Part shown: one piece after another, positions 1 to 6,715 of the stretch | Layout: each line of letters opens with the position of its first letter | Numbering within the stretch: the stretch's first letter is position 1 | Source: Bacteroidales bacterium UBA4459 | Lineage (GTDB): Bacteria; Bacteroidota; Bacteroidia; Bacteroidales; F082 | NCBI GenBank assembly: GCA_002389465.1 | Contig: DGOT01000207.1 | Span: 1 to 9,637 of the forward strand | Length of the DNA: 9,637 nt | Direction: 5' to 3' | Translations under genes and position numbers: made by a program | The notes under the pieces: generated by a model | Seen by the model: only the letters and a program-made list of their open reading frames with translations | The model's database searches: none | What the model was told of the DNA's origin: nothing

Positions 1-521
1 ATCAAATTGTCAACTTTTTTGGCCCCGGCATACGTGGCAGCCTCCCACACCTGGCCTTCGTCCAGTTCACCATCGCCCATCAGGCAGTAGACCAGTTTGG
101 GATCGTTATTCAGTTTTTTAGACTGTGCGGCTCCGTTAGCTATGGATAAACCCTGTCCAAGCGAACCGGAGGCAACTCTGACGCCCTGAAGTCCTTCCAA
201 AACAGCCGGATGTCCCTGCAAGCGTGAGTTGATCTTACGGAAAGTAGCCAGTTCCGAAACTGAAAAATAGCCACTTCGGGCAAGCACACTGTAATAGGCC
301 GGACTGATGTGCCCGTTCGAGAGCAGAAACAAATCCTGGTCTTTTGCATCCATGTCAAACGGGTCCGGCTGATGGTCCAGTACTTCGAAAAAAAGTGCTG
401 TCAGTAAGTCGGTGCAGCCAAGCGATCCGCCCGGATGCCCCGATGCCGCTCCATGCACCATCCGGATGATATCCCTTCTAACCTGTGAAGCAATTTGTTG
501 TAATTCAGCAACTGTTGGCAT
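1..521 (-). CDS. tkt: Transketolase, N-terminal (TPP-binding) subunit, partial
   Basis: This is the first 173 codons of a gene that continues past the left edge. The predicted protein begins MPTVAELQQIASQVRRD. It shows transketolase family landmarks in order: SGHPGGS at residues 27-33, with a His at 29; SNGH at 68-71; QGHP at 102-105; and the thiamine diphosphate/metal motif GDGELDEGQ at 149-157. The start without an N-terminal extension and the RRDIIRMVH...SLGCTD sequence resemble the roughly 280-residue N-terminal subunits of split transketolases rather than the full-length enzyme. In that arrangement a separate C-terminal subunit gene normally follows, which would lie outside the window. 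The enzyme transfers two-carbon units between sugar phosphates in the cytoplasmic non-oxidative pentose phosphate pathway. The ATG at 521-519 is the natural start: the alignment to the family begins within a few residues of it. The gene diverges from the GH3-beta-lactamase gene. Whether it is a split or full-length form cannot be settled from this fragment. Confidence 0.9.
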   Translation of the reverse strand, partial: MPTVAELQQIASQVRRDIIRMVHGAASGHPGGSLGCTDLLTALFFEVLDHQPDPFDMDAKDQDLFLLSNGHISPAYYSVLARSGYFSVSELATFRKINSRLQGHPAVLEGLQGVRVASGSLGQGLSIANGAAQSKKLNNDPKLVYCLMGDGELDEGQVWEAATYAGAKKVDNL

Positions 522-581
522 ATTAATTAATTGTTATTGAGAAGAGTATGGATTATACGTTCTTTTTTAAGAATCAAATCA

Positions 582-589
582 CGAAAGTA
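582..589 (-). promoter_or_regulatory. Weak candidate -7 element for transketolase gene
   Basis: Read on the minus strand this is TACTTTCG, one mismatch from the Bacteroidota -7 consensus TAnnTTTG. It would give a leader of about 50 nt before the transketolase ATG at 521. No convincing TTG element lies about 20 nt upstream, so this is only a candidate. The leader just before the ATG is AT-rich and has no Shine-Dalgarno, as is usual in this phylum. Confidence 0.22.
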
Positions 590-596
590 AGATATT

Positions 597-604
597 TACT
601 TTTG
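597..604 (+). promoter_or_regulatory. Candidate -7 element (TACTTTTG), rightward
   Basis: This is an exact match to the Bacteroidota primary sigma factor -7 motif TAnnTTTG, placed so that transcription would begin near 610 and leave a leader of about 60 nt before the ATG at 672. No clear TTG is present at the expected -33 distance. It is one of two exact matches in the 150-nt divergent intergenic region. Either could drive the GH3-beta-lactamase gene and the genes behind it. Confidence 0.35.
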
Positions 605-644
605 CGTATATGTATATTTTTTTAAACAGCTGATGAAAATTCCA

Positions 645-652
645 TAAATTTG
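645..652 (+). promoter_or_regulatory. Candidate -7 element (TAAATTTG), rightward
   Basis: This is the second exact TAnnTTTG match in the divergent intergenic region. Initiation near 658 would leave a leader of only about 14 nt before the ATG at 672. A TTT at 621-623 sits near the -33 position but is not the consensus TTG. The short leader without Shine-Dalgarno is compatible with Bacteroidota genes. Mapping of transcript 5' ends would choose between this site and 597-604. Confidence 0.38.
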
Positions 653-671
653 ACGCTTTATTACAGACTTT

Positions 672-3614
672 ATGAGGCATTCCGCATCTGCATATTTTTT
701 CCGATTGTTAATAACAATCATGATTGTGTCGGGAACGACAAAGGTTGTCCGTGCCCAGAAAGATGAAAACCGGCAGCCGGATGTCGAAAAATGGACCGAC
801 TCGGTCTATAACTCGCTGACAATAGAGGAGCAAATCGCACAACTGATTTTTGTACGCGCCAATTATTCGGGAAAACCTTACCTGAAAGAAGTAGATCAGT
901 TCATTGGTAAATATAACATTGGTGGCGTGGTCTTCTTTAAAAGCGATCCGGTGGCACAGGCCGTGCAGACAAATAAATGGAATGCACTGGCGAAAACACC
1001 TCTGTTGGTGGCTATGGATGCCGAGTGGGGGCTGGGTATGCGGCTTGAACATACCGTAAAATATCCTCTGCAAATGACACTGGGAGCGCTTGAGAATCAG
1101 GCATATATTTACCGGATGGGTGCCGAGATTGGTGAGCAATGCCAGCGTATGGGTATCCAGATCAATCTGGCGCCCGTGGCGGACGTGAACAACAACCCGG
1201 CGAACCCGGTGATCGGGATGAGGTCGTTTGGCGAAGACCCTGAAAAGGTGTCGCTGAAAGCCTATCAATACATGAAAGGGATGCAGGATGCAGGGATCAT
1301 TGCATGTGCCAAGCATTTTCCCGGACACGGGAATACCAATACCGATTCACACCTCGACCTGCCTGTAATTAAAGCGTCAAAAAAAGAATTACGGAATGTA
1401 GAGCTGGTGCCTTTTCAATACCTGATCGACCACGGAGTTTCGGCTGTTATGACGGCACACCTGTCGGTGCCGGCACTCGACAACAAAAAAAACAGGGCAT
1501 CTTCTCTCTCGGAAAAAATTGTGGACGGCTACCTGAAAAAGAAAATGGGGTTCAAGGGGCTTGTCATTACAGACGGTCTGGATATGAAAGGCGTAACCAA
1601 GAACAATAGGCCAGGAAAAGTAGCCCTGAAAGCATTCATGGCAGGCAATGATATTCTGCTTATTCCGGATGATGTGCCTGCTTCCATTCAGACGATAAAA
1701 GAAGCCATCGAGAAAGGAAAAGTTGGTAAAGAACGGCTGAAAGAGAGTTGCAAAAAAATCCTCCGGTACAAGTATCTGAGTGGTGCCTGGAAAAAAACAC
1801 CAATTGACGTAACGAATCTTCTGGCTGATCTGAACCATCCGTCGTATCAACATACTGTTGACGAACTTTTTGCCGAAGCAATTACTGTAATGAAGAATGA
1901 AGAAAATATTCTTCCGCTGGCATATCCCGACACCTTGCATCCGGCCGTGCTGATTATCGGCTCGGAGGAAGAAACCTCCTTTGAGCAGCCGCTGCAACAG
2001 TTTATGCCTTTTGCTGTCTTCCGGTTGCCACACGATGCCGGAACGGTTGCCAAACAAGAGGTTTTGGATGCACTGGAGAGTTATAACCTTGTGGTAACCG
2101 CCGTTGTAAATACGAATATCCTGGCATCAAAAAGATATCATGTTACAGAGGGTGATGTGCAATTTATCGAGCATGTGGCCAGGAACAAAGCGGTTATTCT
2201 GACTATTTTTGCCAGCCCCTATGTTTTGGATTTCTTCAGCGGAACGGCCAATTTCAAAGCCATCTTAATTTCGTATCAGGACAAACCGTATATGCAGAGA
2301 GTGTCGGCCGAGGCAATCCTGGGCATCCATAAAGCCAATGGTAAATTACCCGTCAGTGCGGCAGGATTTATGGCAGGAACGGGTATCCTGATCGAAAAGT
2401 CAAGGTTGTCGTACACCACACCCGAAGAGTTAGGGATCGACACATTGTATTTATCAAAAATCGACTCCATTGCCTTAAACGGAATCGAGATGAAAGCCTA
2501 TCCCGGCTGCCAGATACTTGCAGCCAAAGACGGCTACATCTTTTATCAAAAATCATTCGGGTACCATACCTATGACAAAAAACAAAGAGTGGAAAACAAC
2601 GATGTGTACGACCTGGCATCGCTCACAAAGATATTGGCTACGACACCGGCATTGATGCGTATGACAGATGAAGAGAAGGTTGATATCAACGGTCGCTTAT
2701 CGGACTACTTGCTGTACCTCAGAGGAACCGATAAAGAAAATCTCGGTTTCCGTGAAGTGCTGGCGCACCAGGCAGGCCTGCAAAGCTGGATACCGTATTA
2801 CGAAGAGACTATCTGGAATACCGACTGGGACACAGCAGTTTACCGTTCTTCTATTTCCGAGTTGTTTCCGGTACGTGTGGCCGAGCATATGTACATCCAG
2901 GAGAATTACAATTACGCTATTTACAATGAGATTATCAGCTCGCCGCTACAGGAAAAAGAATACACATACAGCGACCTCGGTTTTTATCTTTTTAAGGATA
3001 TGATCGAACACATGAACAACACCGAGCTGGATGACTATGTGTATCAAACGTTTTATAATCCACTCGGATTAAGGCATTTGAAATATCAGCCGCGCAGGTA
3101 TTTTCCGCTGAAGAAAATCATTCCCACCGAAAACGACCAGGTGTTCCGTCATCAATTGCTGCTTGGTGATGTTCACGACCAGGGAGCAGCTATGCTCGGT
3201 GGTATCTCAGGGCACGCCGGATTGTTCGGCAATGCTTACGATGTGGCCGTGATGATGGACATGTTTTTAAATAAAGGTGTATACGGAGGTCGGCGTTTTA
3301 TCAACAAAGAAACGCTGGACGATTTTACTTCCTACCAGTTTCCTGAGGACGACAACCGCCGTGGACTCGGATTTGACAAACCGTTGCTGGAATACGAAGA
3401 ACACAGGACAAATTGCAGGTCCGCGTCGCCGGAAAGTTTCGGCCATTCGGGATTTACAGGTACCTATACCTGGGCCGACCCCGAGACAGGCCTGATTTAT
3501 GTATTTTTGTCGAACCGCGTTTATCCTGATATGCACAATAAAAAAATTATGGAGCTGGACATCAGGACAAATATTCATCAATTATTTTATGACGCGATAG
3601 GAGAAGAGAAGTAA
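672..3614 (+). CDS. Secreted GH3 beta-N-acetylhexosaminidase fused to a beta-lactamase-family serine hydrolase
   Basis: A 980-residue two-enzyme protein. Residues 1-28 look like a Sec signal peptide: Arg at 2 and 11, a hydrophobic stretch at about 8-20, then VRA before a predicted cut ahead of Gln29. There is no lipobox Cys. Residues about 40-370 form a NagZ-type GH3 barrel with KHFPGHG at 214-220, the Asp225/His227 general acid-base pair (DSH) typical of this subgroup, and the presumed nucleophile Asp301 in ITDGLDMKGV. Residues about 395-570 look like the GH3 second alpha/beta domain. Residues about 590-975 are a class C beta-lactamase/D-Ala-D-Ala peptidase fold with Ser650-x-x-Lys653, Tyr766-Ser-Asp and His925-Ser-Gly (the KTG equivalent). 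Both active sites appear intact. By family knowledge the first part should remove N-acetylglucosamine from peptidoglycan fragments. The substrate of the second (stem peptide, ester or beta-lactam) is unknown. It should act in the periplasm or outside the cell. It heads the rightward gene group. Confidence 0.92.
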   Translation: MRHSASAYFFRLLITIMIVSGTTKVVRAQKDENRQPDVEKWTDSVYNSLTIEEQIAQLIFVRANYSGKPYLKEVDQFIGKYNIGGVVFFKSDPVAQAVQTNKWNALAKTPLLVAMDAEWGLGMRLEHTVKYPLQMTLGALENQAYIYRMGAEIGEQCQRMGIQINLAPVADVNNNPANPVIGMRSFGEDPEKVSLKAYQYMKGMQDAGIIACAKHFPGHGNTNTDSHLDLPVIKASKKELRNVELVPFQYLIDHGVSAVMTAHLSVPALDNKKNRASSLSEKIVDGYLKKKMGFKGLVITDGLDMKGVTKNNRPGKVALKAFMAGNDILLIPDDVPASIQTIKEAIEKGKVGKERLKESCKKILRYKYLSGAWKKTPIDVTNLLADLNHPSYQHTVDELFAEAITVMKNEENILPLAYPDTLHPAVLIIGSEEETSFEQPLQQFMPFAVFRLPHDAGTVAKQEVLDALESYNLVVTAVVNTNILASKRYHVTEGDVQFIEHVARNKAVILTIFASPYVLDFFSGTANFKAILISYQDKPYMQRVSAEAILGIHKANGKLPVSAAGFMAGTGILIEKSRLSYTTPEELGIDTLYLSKIDSIALNGIEMKAYPGCQILAAKDGYIFYQKSFGYHTYDKKQRVENNDVYDLASLTKILATTPALMRMTDEEKVDINGRLSDYLLYLRGTDKENLGFREVLAHQAGLQSWIPYYEETIWNTDWDTAVYRSSISELFPVRVAEHMYIQENYNYAIYNEIISSPLQEKEYTYSDLGFYLFKDMIEHMNNTELDDYVYQTFYNPLGLRHLKYQPRRYFPLKKIIPTENDQVFRHQLLLGDVHDQGAAMLGGISGHAGLFGNAYDVAVMMDMFLNKGVYGGRRFINKETLDDFTSYQFPEDDNRRGLGFDKPLLEYEEHRTNCRSASPESFGHSGFTGTYTWADPETGLIYVFLSNRVYPDMHNKKIMELDIRTNIHQLFYDAIGEEK

Positions 3615-3617
3615 ACT

Positions 3618-4523
3618 ATGGGCCACCATCATCATCATAGCGAACAAGGGAAAAAACTGCTTGTTACAGTGCTGTTGAACCTGCTGATAACACTTGCCGA
3701 GTTTGTGGGTGGTGTTTTCTCCAATAGCCTGGCCCTGATTTCCGATGCTTTTCATAACCTCAGCGATACGGTGGCCATTCTGATAGCTTACATTACAGAG
3801 CGGGTGAGCCAGAGAGTTTCCGATAAGCAGCATACATTCGGCTATAAGCGGATACAAATATTGGCAGCCTTGTTCAATGCCGTTACCCTGATCGCCATTT
3901 CTGTTTACCTTATCTTCGAAGCATGGGACCGCTACCAGAATCCGCAGCCCATTAAAAGCCTGTTGATGTTGTCAGTGGCACTGATCGGTCTGTTGGCCAA
4001 CCTGTTGAGCGTCTTGCTGCTGAAATCATACCGTAAGGAAAACCTGAACATCAAAGCTGTTTATCTGCACCTTATCGGTGACACACTTTCCAGCGTGGCG
4101 GTCATTATTGGCGGAGTATTGATTTATTTTTATAAATGGTACTGGATCGATCCGTTGATAACGGTACTTATCAGTTTATATATTATAAAAGAAACCTATG
4201 TGGTGCTGTGCGACACCTACAAGATATTGATGCAACAGACCCCATCGGGCATCGACCTGAATGATATTGTCACCAGCATTACGGCCTACGAAGAAATTAA
4301 AGGCATTCATCATATCCATATCTGGAACCTTACCGATACGGAAGTGCACTTTGAAGCCCACATCGATTTGTTTCAGGATTTGAAAGTGAGTGAAGGCCAG
4401 CACGTGGTGGATAAAATTCAGGAATTGCTGAAAGAAAAATTTAAGATAGATCATGTGACCCTGCAATTGGAGTATGACAGGTGTGACGATAAAGAACTTA
4501 TTCATCAGGAAAGAGGAAAATAG
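3618..4523 (+). CDS. Cation diffusion facilitator transporter, zinc-type (CzcD/ZitB-like)
   Basis: A 301-residue inner-membrane CDF protein that should export Zn2+ (possibly Co2+, Cd2+ or Ni2+) in exchange for protons. About six membrane segments are visible near residues 14-34, 37-60, 78-100, 114-136, 147-171 and 177-197. The transport-site pairs are His46-x3-Asp50 in helix 2 (DAFHNLSD) and His151-x3-Asp155 in helix 5 (HLIGD). The His/Asp pairing marks zinc-type members, while manganese-type ones use Asp pairs. The cytoplasmic C-terminal domain, from about 205 on, carries IHHIHIW at 230-236 and further His at 244, 248 and 279, usual for regulatory metal sites. The protein begins MGHHHHHS, a native five-histidine N-terminus. 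The ATG lies 3 nt after the preceding stop behind a purine-rich stretch (3599-3611), so co-transcription and translational coupling are likely. Confidence 0.93.
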   Translation: MGHHHHHSEQGKKLLVTVLLNLLITLAEFVGGVFSNSLALISDAFHNLSDTVAILIAYITERVSQRVSDKQHTFGYKRIQILAALFNAVTLIAISVYLIFEAWDRYQNPQPIKSLLMLSVALIGLLANLLSVLLLKSYRKENLNIKAVYLHLIGDTLSSVAVIIGGVLIYFYKWYWIDPLITVLISLYIIKETYVVLCDTYKILMQQTPSGIDLNDIVTSITAYEEIKGIHHIHIWNLTDTEVHFEAHIDLFQDLKVSEGQHVVDKIQELLKEKFKIDHVTLQLEYDRCDDKELIHQERGK

Positions 4524-4529
4524 AATACT

Positions 4530-4580
4530 TTCCGGCGTTTGCATCCTGTGAACCATCGTGATGGAAAAGTGAGGCCGGAA
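4530..4580 (+). repeat. Inverted repeat between CDF and membrane-protein genes
   Basis: TTCCGGC at 4530-4536 is complementary to GCCGGAA at 4574-4580, enclosing 37 nt that contain a second palindrome, CCATCGTGATGG, at 4553-4564. The RNA could fold into a branched or bulged stem. No run of T follows (the next bases are GACATAAAAAG), so it is not an intrinsic terminator. It could act as an RNA processing or stability element inside the gene group, or be chance. It fills most of the 88-nt gap; the rest is an A-rich leader before the ATG at 4612. Confidence 0.35.
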
Positions 4581-4611
4581 GACATAAAAAGTAAAAACAG
4601 AAAAAGAAAAC

Positions 4612-5442
4612 ATGGAAAATAGAAAGTCGAAAAATGTTTGGTTATGGGTTTTGGCAGTTGTTTTAACCTTAACTATTGTTATTTATCAAAGGGCTACCGG
4701 ACCCACTTATCCGGCTGAAGGAGAAGTGCAACTCGGACAAGAGGAGATAGACTATAAACTTTTGAGATCGCATAATACAGGAACGGATGCCCCTATAGAA
4801 GTTGAAGTGGAGGACGAATCCGTTACGGGAAAGGTGACCTATAAAAGGTATAAAAGCTATGACGACTGGACAACGGTTAATATGGAACGGGCCGATGGGA
4901 AACTTACGGCAAAATTGCCCCATCAACCTCCGGCAGGAAAGATAGAATACAATGTCAGTTTGCAAAAAGACGGGCAGGAGATCAGCTTGACGGAAGAGCC
5001 GGTAGTTATCAGGTTTAAAGGTGTGGTTCCCGCACCTGTTTTGGTACCCCACATATTTTTCATGTTCATATCCATATTGTTTGGTATGCGGGCTGGCCTG
5101 GAAGCCATTTTCAAAGGAAACGACGGCCGCTTTTTTGTGGGAGTCACGCTGATCACACTTATTATCGGCGGACTGATACTGGGGCCCATTGTGCAAAAAT
5201 TTGCCTTCGGCGCTTACTGGGCAGGTTGGCCTTTCGGTCACGACCTTACGGACAACAAAACAGTATTTACTTTTATATTCTGGCTTATAGCCTGGTTTGT
5301 CCTCCGAAAAAATCCGGCGAACAGGGCATGGCCTATTATTGCCACTGTTATGATGCTGGCCGTTTATATCATTCCGCACAGCGTGATGGGTTCCGAGATT
5401 GATCATACTAAAACGCCGGTTGAACAAACATCTGCCGAATAA
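4612..5442 (+). CDS. Five-helix inner-membrane protein of unknown function with periplasmic domain
   Basis: I do not recognise a named family for this 276-residue protein. Helix 1 spans about residues 9-25. A mainly beta-predicted soluble domain (about 30-138, with alternating polar and hydrophobic residues suggestive of an immunoglobulin-like fold) follows. Four more helices lie at about 141-160, 174-194, 216-231 and 239-259. By the positive-inside rule (Arg/Lys around 160-173 and 232-238) the soluble domain, the loop at 195-216 and the C-terminus face the periplasm. His147, His210 and His256 then all fall near the periplasmic membrane face, together with Trp203, Trp206 and the motif FGHDLTDNK (208-216). 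That arrangement would suit a metal or haem site, but this is only inference. The stop overlaps the rhomboid start (TAATG), so the two proteins are probably made together. The ATG at 4612 has an A-rich upstream stretch and leads directly into the first helix. Confidence 0.8.
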   Translation: MENRKSKNVWLWVLAVVLTLTIVIYQRATGPTYPAEGEVQLGQEEIDYKLLRSHNTGTDAPIEVEVEDESVTGKVTYKRYKSYDDWTTVNMERADGKLTAKLPHQPPAGKIEYNVSLQKDGQEISLTEEPVVIRFKGVVPAPVLVPHIFFMFISILFGMRAGLEAIFKGNDGRFFVGVTLITLIIGGLILGPIVQKFAFGAYWAGWPFGHDLTDNKTVFTFIFWLIAWFVLRKNPANRAWPIIATVMMLAVYIIPHSVMGSEIDHTKTPVEQTSAE

Positions 5443-6050
5443 TGAACCTGAATATTATTATTGTCGGCATAACCGTCATCGTATCGATTATCGCATTCAG
5501 CAACCCGGAGTTGTTTTATAAGCTGAAGTTTAATGCGTACCAGATCAAGGAGCGGAAAGAGTATTACCGGTTTTTTACTTATGCTTTGTTACATGCAGGA
5601 TGGTTGCATCTTATCATCAATATGTATGTGTTGTACTCTTTCGGAAATATTGTAGAGCAGGTGCTCATGGCGCATTTTGCTTTTAAGGGGGTGCTGTATT
5701 ACGGACTCTTGTACGTAGGCGGCATCCTATTCTCCACACTTTTGGACTTCAGAAAGCAGAAAGCCAACCCATACTACAGTGCTGTAGGGGCTTCGGGAGC
5801 AGTTTCGGCCGTGGTTTTTTCGAGCATCCTGTTATATCCTTCCGGCAGCATCTTTATTTTTCCCATACCCTTTCCACTGCCGTCCTGGATATTCGGTATT
5901 GTTTATCTGATCTATTCGGTATACATGGGTAAACGGGGCACCAGTAACATAGGGCACAGTGCCCACTTCTGGGGAGCAGTATTTGGGATTGTCTATACGA
6001 TAATTTTGATTCCGGGTGTAGTGCAGAACTTCTTTGACGCGGTTTTTTAG
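5442..6050 (+). CDS. Rhomboid-family intramembrane serine protease
   Basis: A 202-residue polytopic membrane protein about the size of the minimal six-helix rhomboid core. The catalytic serine is Ser118 in GASG (116-119). The partner histidine is His175 in SAHFWGAVFG in the last helix. The oxyanion-side motif His56-x3-Asn60 (HLIIN) corresponds to the conserved HxxxN of helix 2 in GlpG. All expected active-site residues are present, so it is probably an active protease that cuts single-pass membrane substrates within the inner membrane. The substrate is unknown. Its ATG overlaps the last base of the upstream stop codon (TAATG at 5440-5444), a standard sign of translational coupling, so the upstream membrane protein is a reasonable candidate partner or substrate, though this is not shown by the sequence. 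It ends one base before the convergent YqgE-family gene, with no terminator between them. Confidence 0.93.
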   Translation: MNLNIIIVGITVIVSIIAFSNPELFYKLKFNAYQIKERKEYYRFFTYALLHAGWLHLIINMYVLYSFGNIVEQVLMAHFAFKGVLYYGLLYVGGILFSTLLDFRKQKANPYYSAVGASGAVSAVVFSSILLYPSGSIFIFPIPFPLPSWIFGIVYLIYSVYMGKRGTSNIGHSAHFWGAVFGIVYTIILIPGVVQNFFDAVF

Positions 6051-6051
6051 A

Positions 6052-6642
6052 TCAATTAGCTGCCGGGTCTATGGGGAAATTTTTCCAGTAACGGTACTTT
6101 TCACCCATCTTGTTAACTAATGTTTCCCACATGGTCACAGGTTTGATATCCATAACATATTCTTTAGTGGCTTTGGCAATGATCCATGAATTTTTTTTAA
6201 GTTCGGAATCCAGTTGGTTAGCAGTCCAACCTGAATAGCCGATAAAAAAGCGGATATCTTCAGGGGAAATTGCTTTCAGCAGCATCATCTCTTTCAACGC
6301 TTCCAGATCGCCGCCCCAGTACAAACCATTAATGATTTCCAAACTGTCTCCCAGTTGGTCGCCTTTGGTGTGGATGTAAAACAGGTTTTCGGTGTCCACA
6401 GGACCGCCAAGATACATAGGTGCATCAAATTCGGGAAAGCCCTTCACTACATCGTTAAAGTTTGCCGAAACAGGCTTGTTCAGGATGGCGCCGAACGATC
6501 CTTCCTCGTTGTGTTCGGCAAGCAGAACCACCGAACGGCCAAAGAAATAATCGCCCATCAGCGGTTCTGACAATAGTATTCTTCCACGTGCCGGTTTTAT
6601 ATTGTTGGTTCTTATGCTTAAAAATTTGTCAAGTTCGTTCAT
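6052..6642 (-). CDS. yqgE: YqgE/AlgH family protein (DUF179, UPF0301)
   Basis: A 196-residue cytoplasmic protein with the family's hallmark segments: RSVVLL at 36-41 followed by GSFGAILNKP (48-57), YLGGPV at 77-82, and FIGYSGW at 133-139 with the following Gln143-Leu144. Length is normal for the family. The molecular role of YqgE proteins is not established; the AlgH name comes from a Pseudomonas alginate regulation study, and structures exist without a clear activity. The ATG at 6642-6640 fits the usual N-terminal extent in Bacteroidota, where about 15-20 residues precede the conserved GRILLSEP-like stretch. The gene diverges from the murL-murD fusion across 73 nt and converges tail-to-tail with the rhomboid gene, the stops being separated by a single base. 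Confidence 0.93.
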   Translation of the reverse strand: MNELDKFLSIRTNNIKPARGRILLSEPLMGDYFFGRSVVLLAEHNEEGSFGAILNKPVSANFNDVVKGFPEFDAPMYLGGPVDTENLFYIHTKGDQLGDSLEIINGLYWGGDLEALKEMMLLKAISPEDIRFFIGYSGWTANQLDSELKKNSWIIAKATKEYVMDIKPVTMWETLVNKMGEKYRYWKNFPIDPAAN

Positions 6643-6674
6643 TTTCTTTCGTTTCTGAATAGCAGAATTTACCT

Positions 6675-6682
6675 TACTTTTA
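6675..6682 (+). promoter_or_regulatory. Candidate -7 element for the murL-murD fusion gene
   Basis: TACTTTTA differs from the Bacteroidota -7 motif TAnnTTTG only at the last base. A TTTCTG at 6652-6657 lies about where a -33 TTG would be expected. Initiation near 6689 would give a leader of about 27 nt before the ATG at 6716. The 73-nt divergent region 6643-6715 must also hold the promoter for the leftward yqgE gene, for which I see no good match. This element is tentative. Confidence 0.3.
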
Positions 6683-6715
6683 CATGATTTTTACAAAAAA
6701 CATACCATCCCGTTT

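Noticed and set aside
560..573. TTCTT-TTTT-AAGAA palindrome in the divergent intergenic region as an operator
   Set aside because: It is a short, very AT-rich palindrome in an AT-rich region; chance is a sufficient explanation and no second copy is seen.
708..2057. Long open frames on the minus strand (708-1328 and 1389-2057) inside the GH3-beta-lactamase gene
   Set aside because: They are antisense to a gene with clear, complete domain motifs. Their translations are rich in Cys, His and Arg, show no recognisable domain, and look like reverse-strand shadows.
3618..3641. Vector-derived His tag contamination
   Set aside because: The His codons are flanked by the natural end of the GH3-beta-lactamase gene 3 nt upstream and by a continuous native CDF sequence. 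No vector motif such as a protease site or lac/T7 elements is present.
4530..4580. Intrinsic terminator after the CDF gene
   Set aside because: The inverted repeat is followed by GACATAAAAAG, not a T tract, and the stem has a long bulged interior, so it was kept only as a repeat.
4669..5427. 252-codon minus-strand frame opposite the unknown membrane protein
   Set aside because: The plus-strand frame has coherent membrane helices, TAATG coupling to rhomboid and sensible codon use. The antisense translation lacks hydrophobic segments or motifs.
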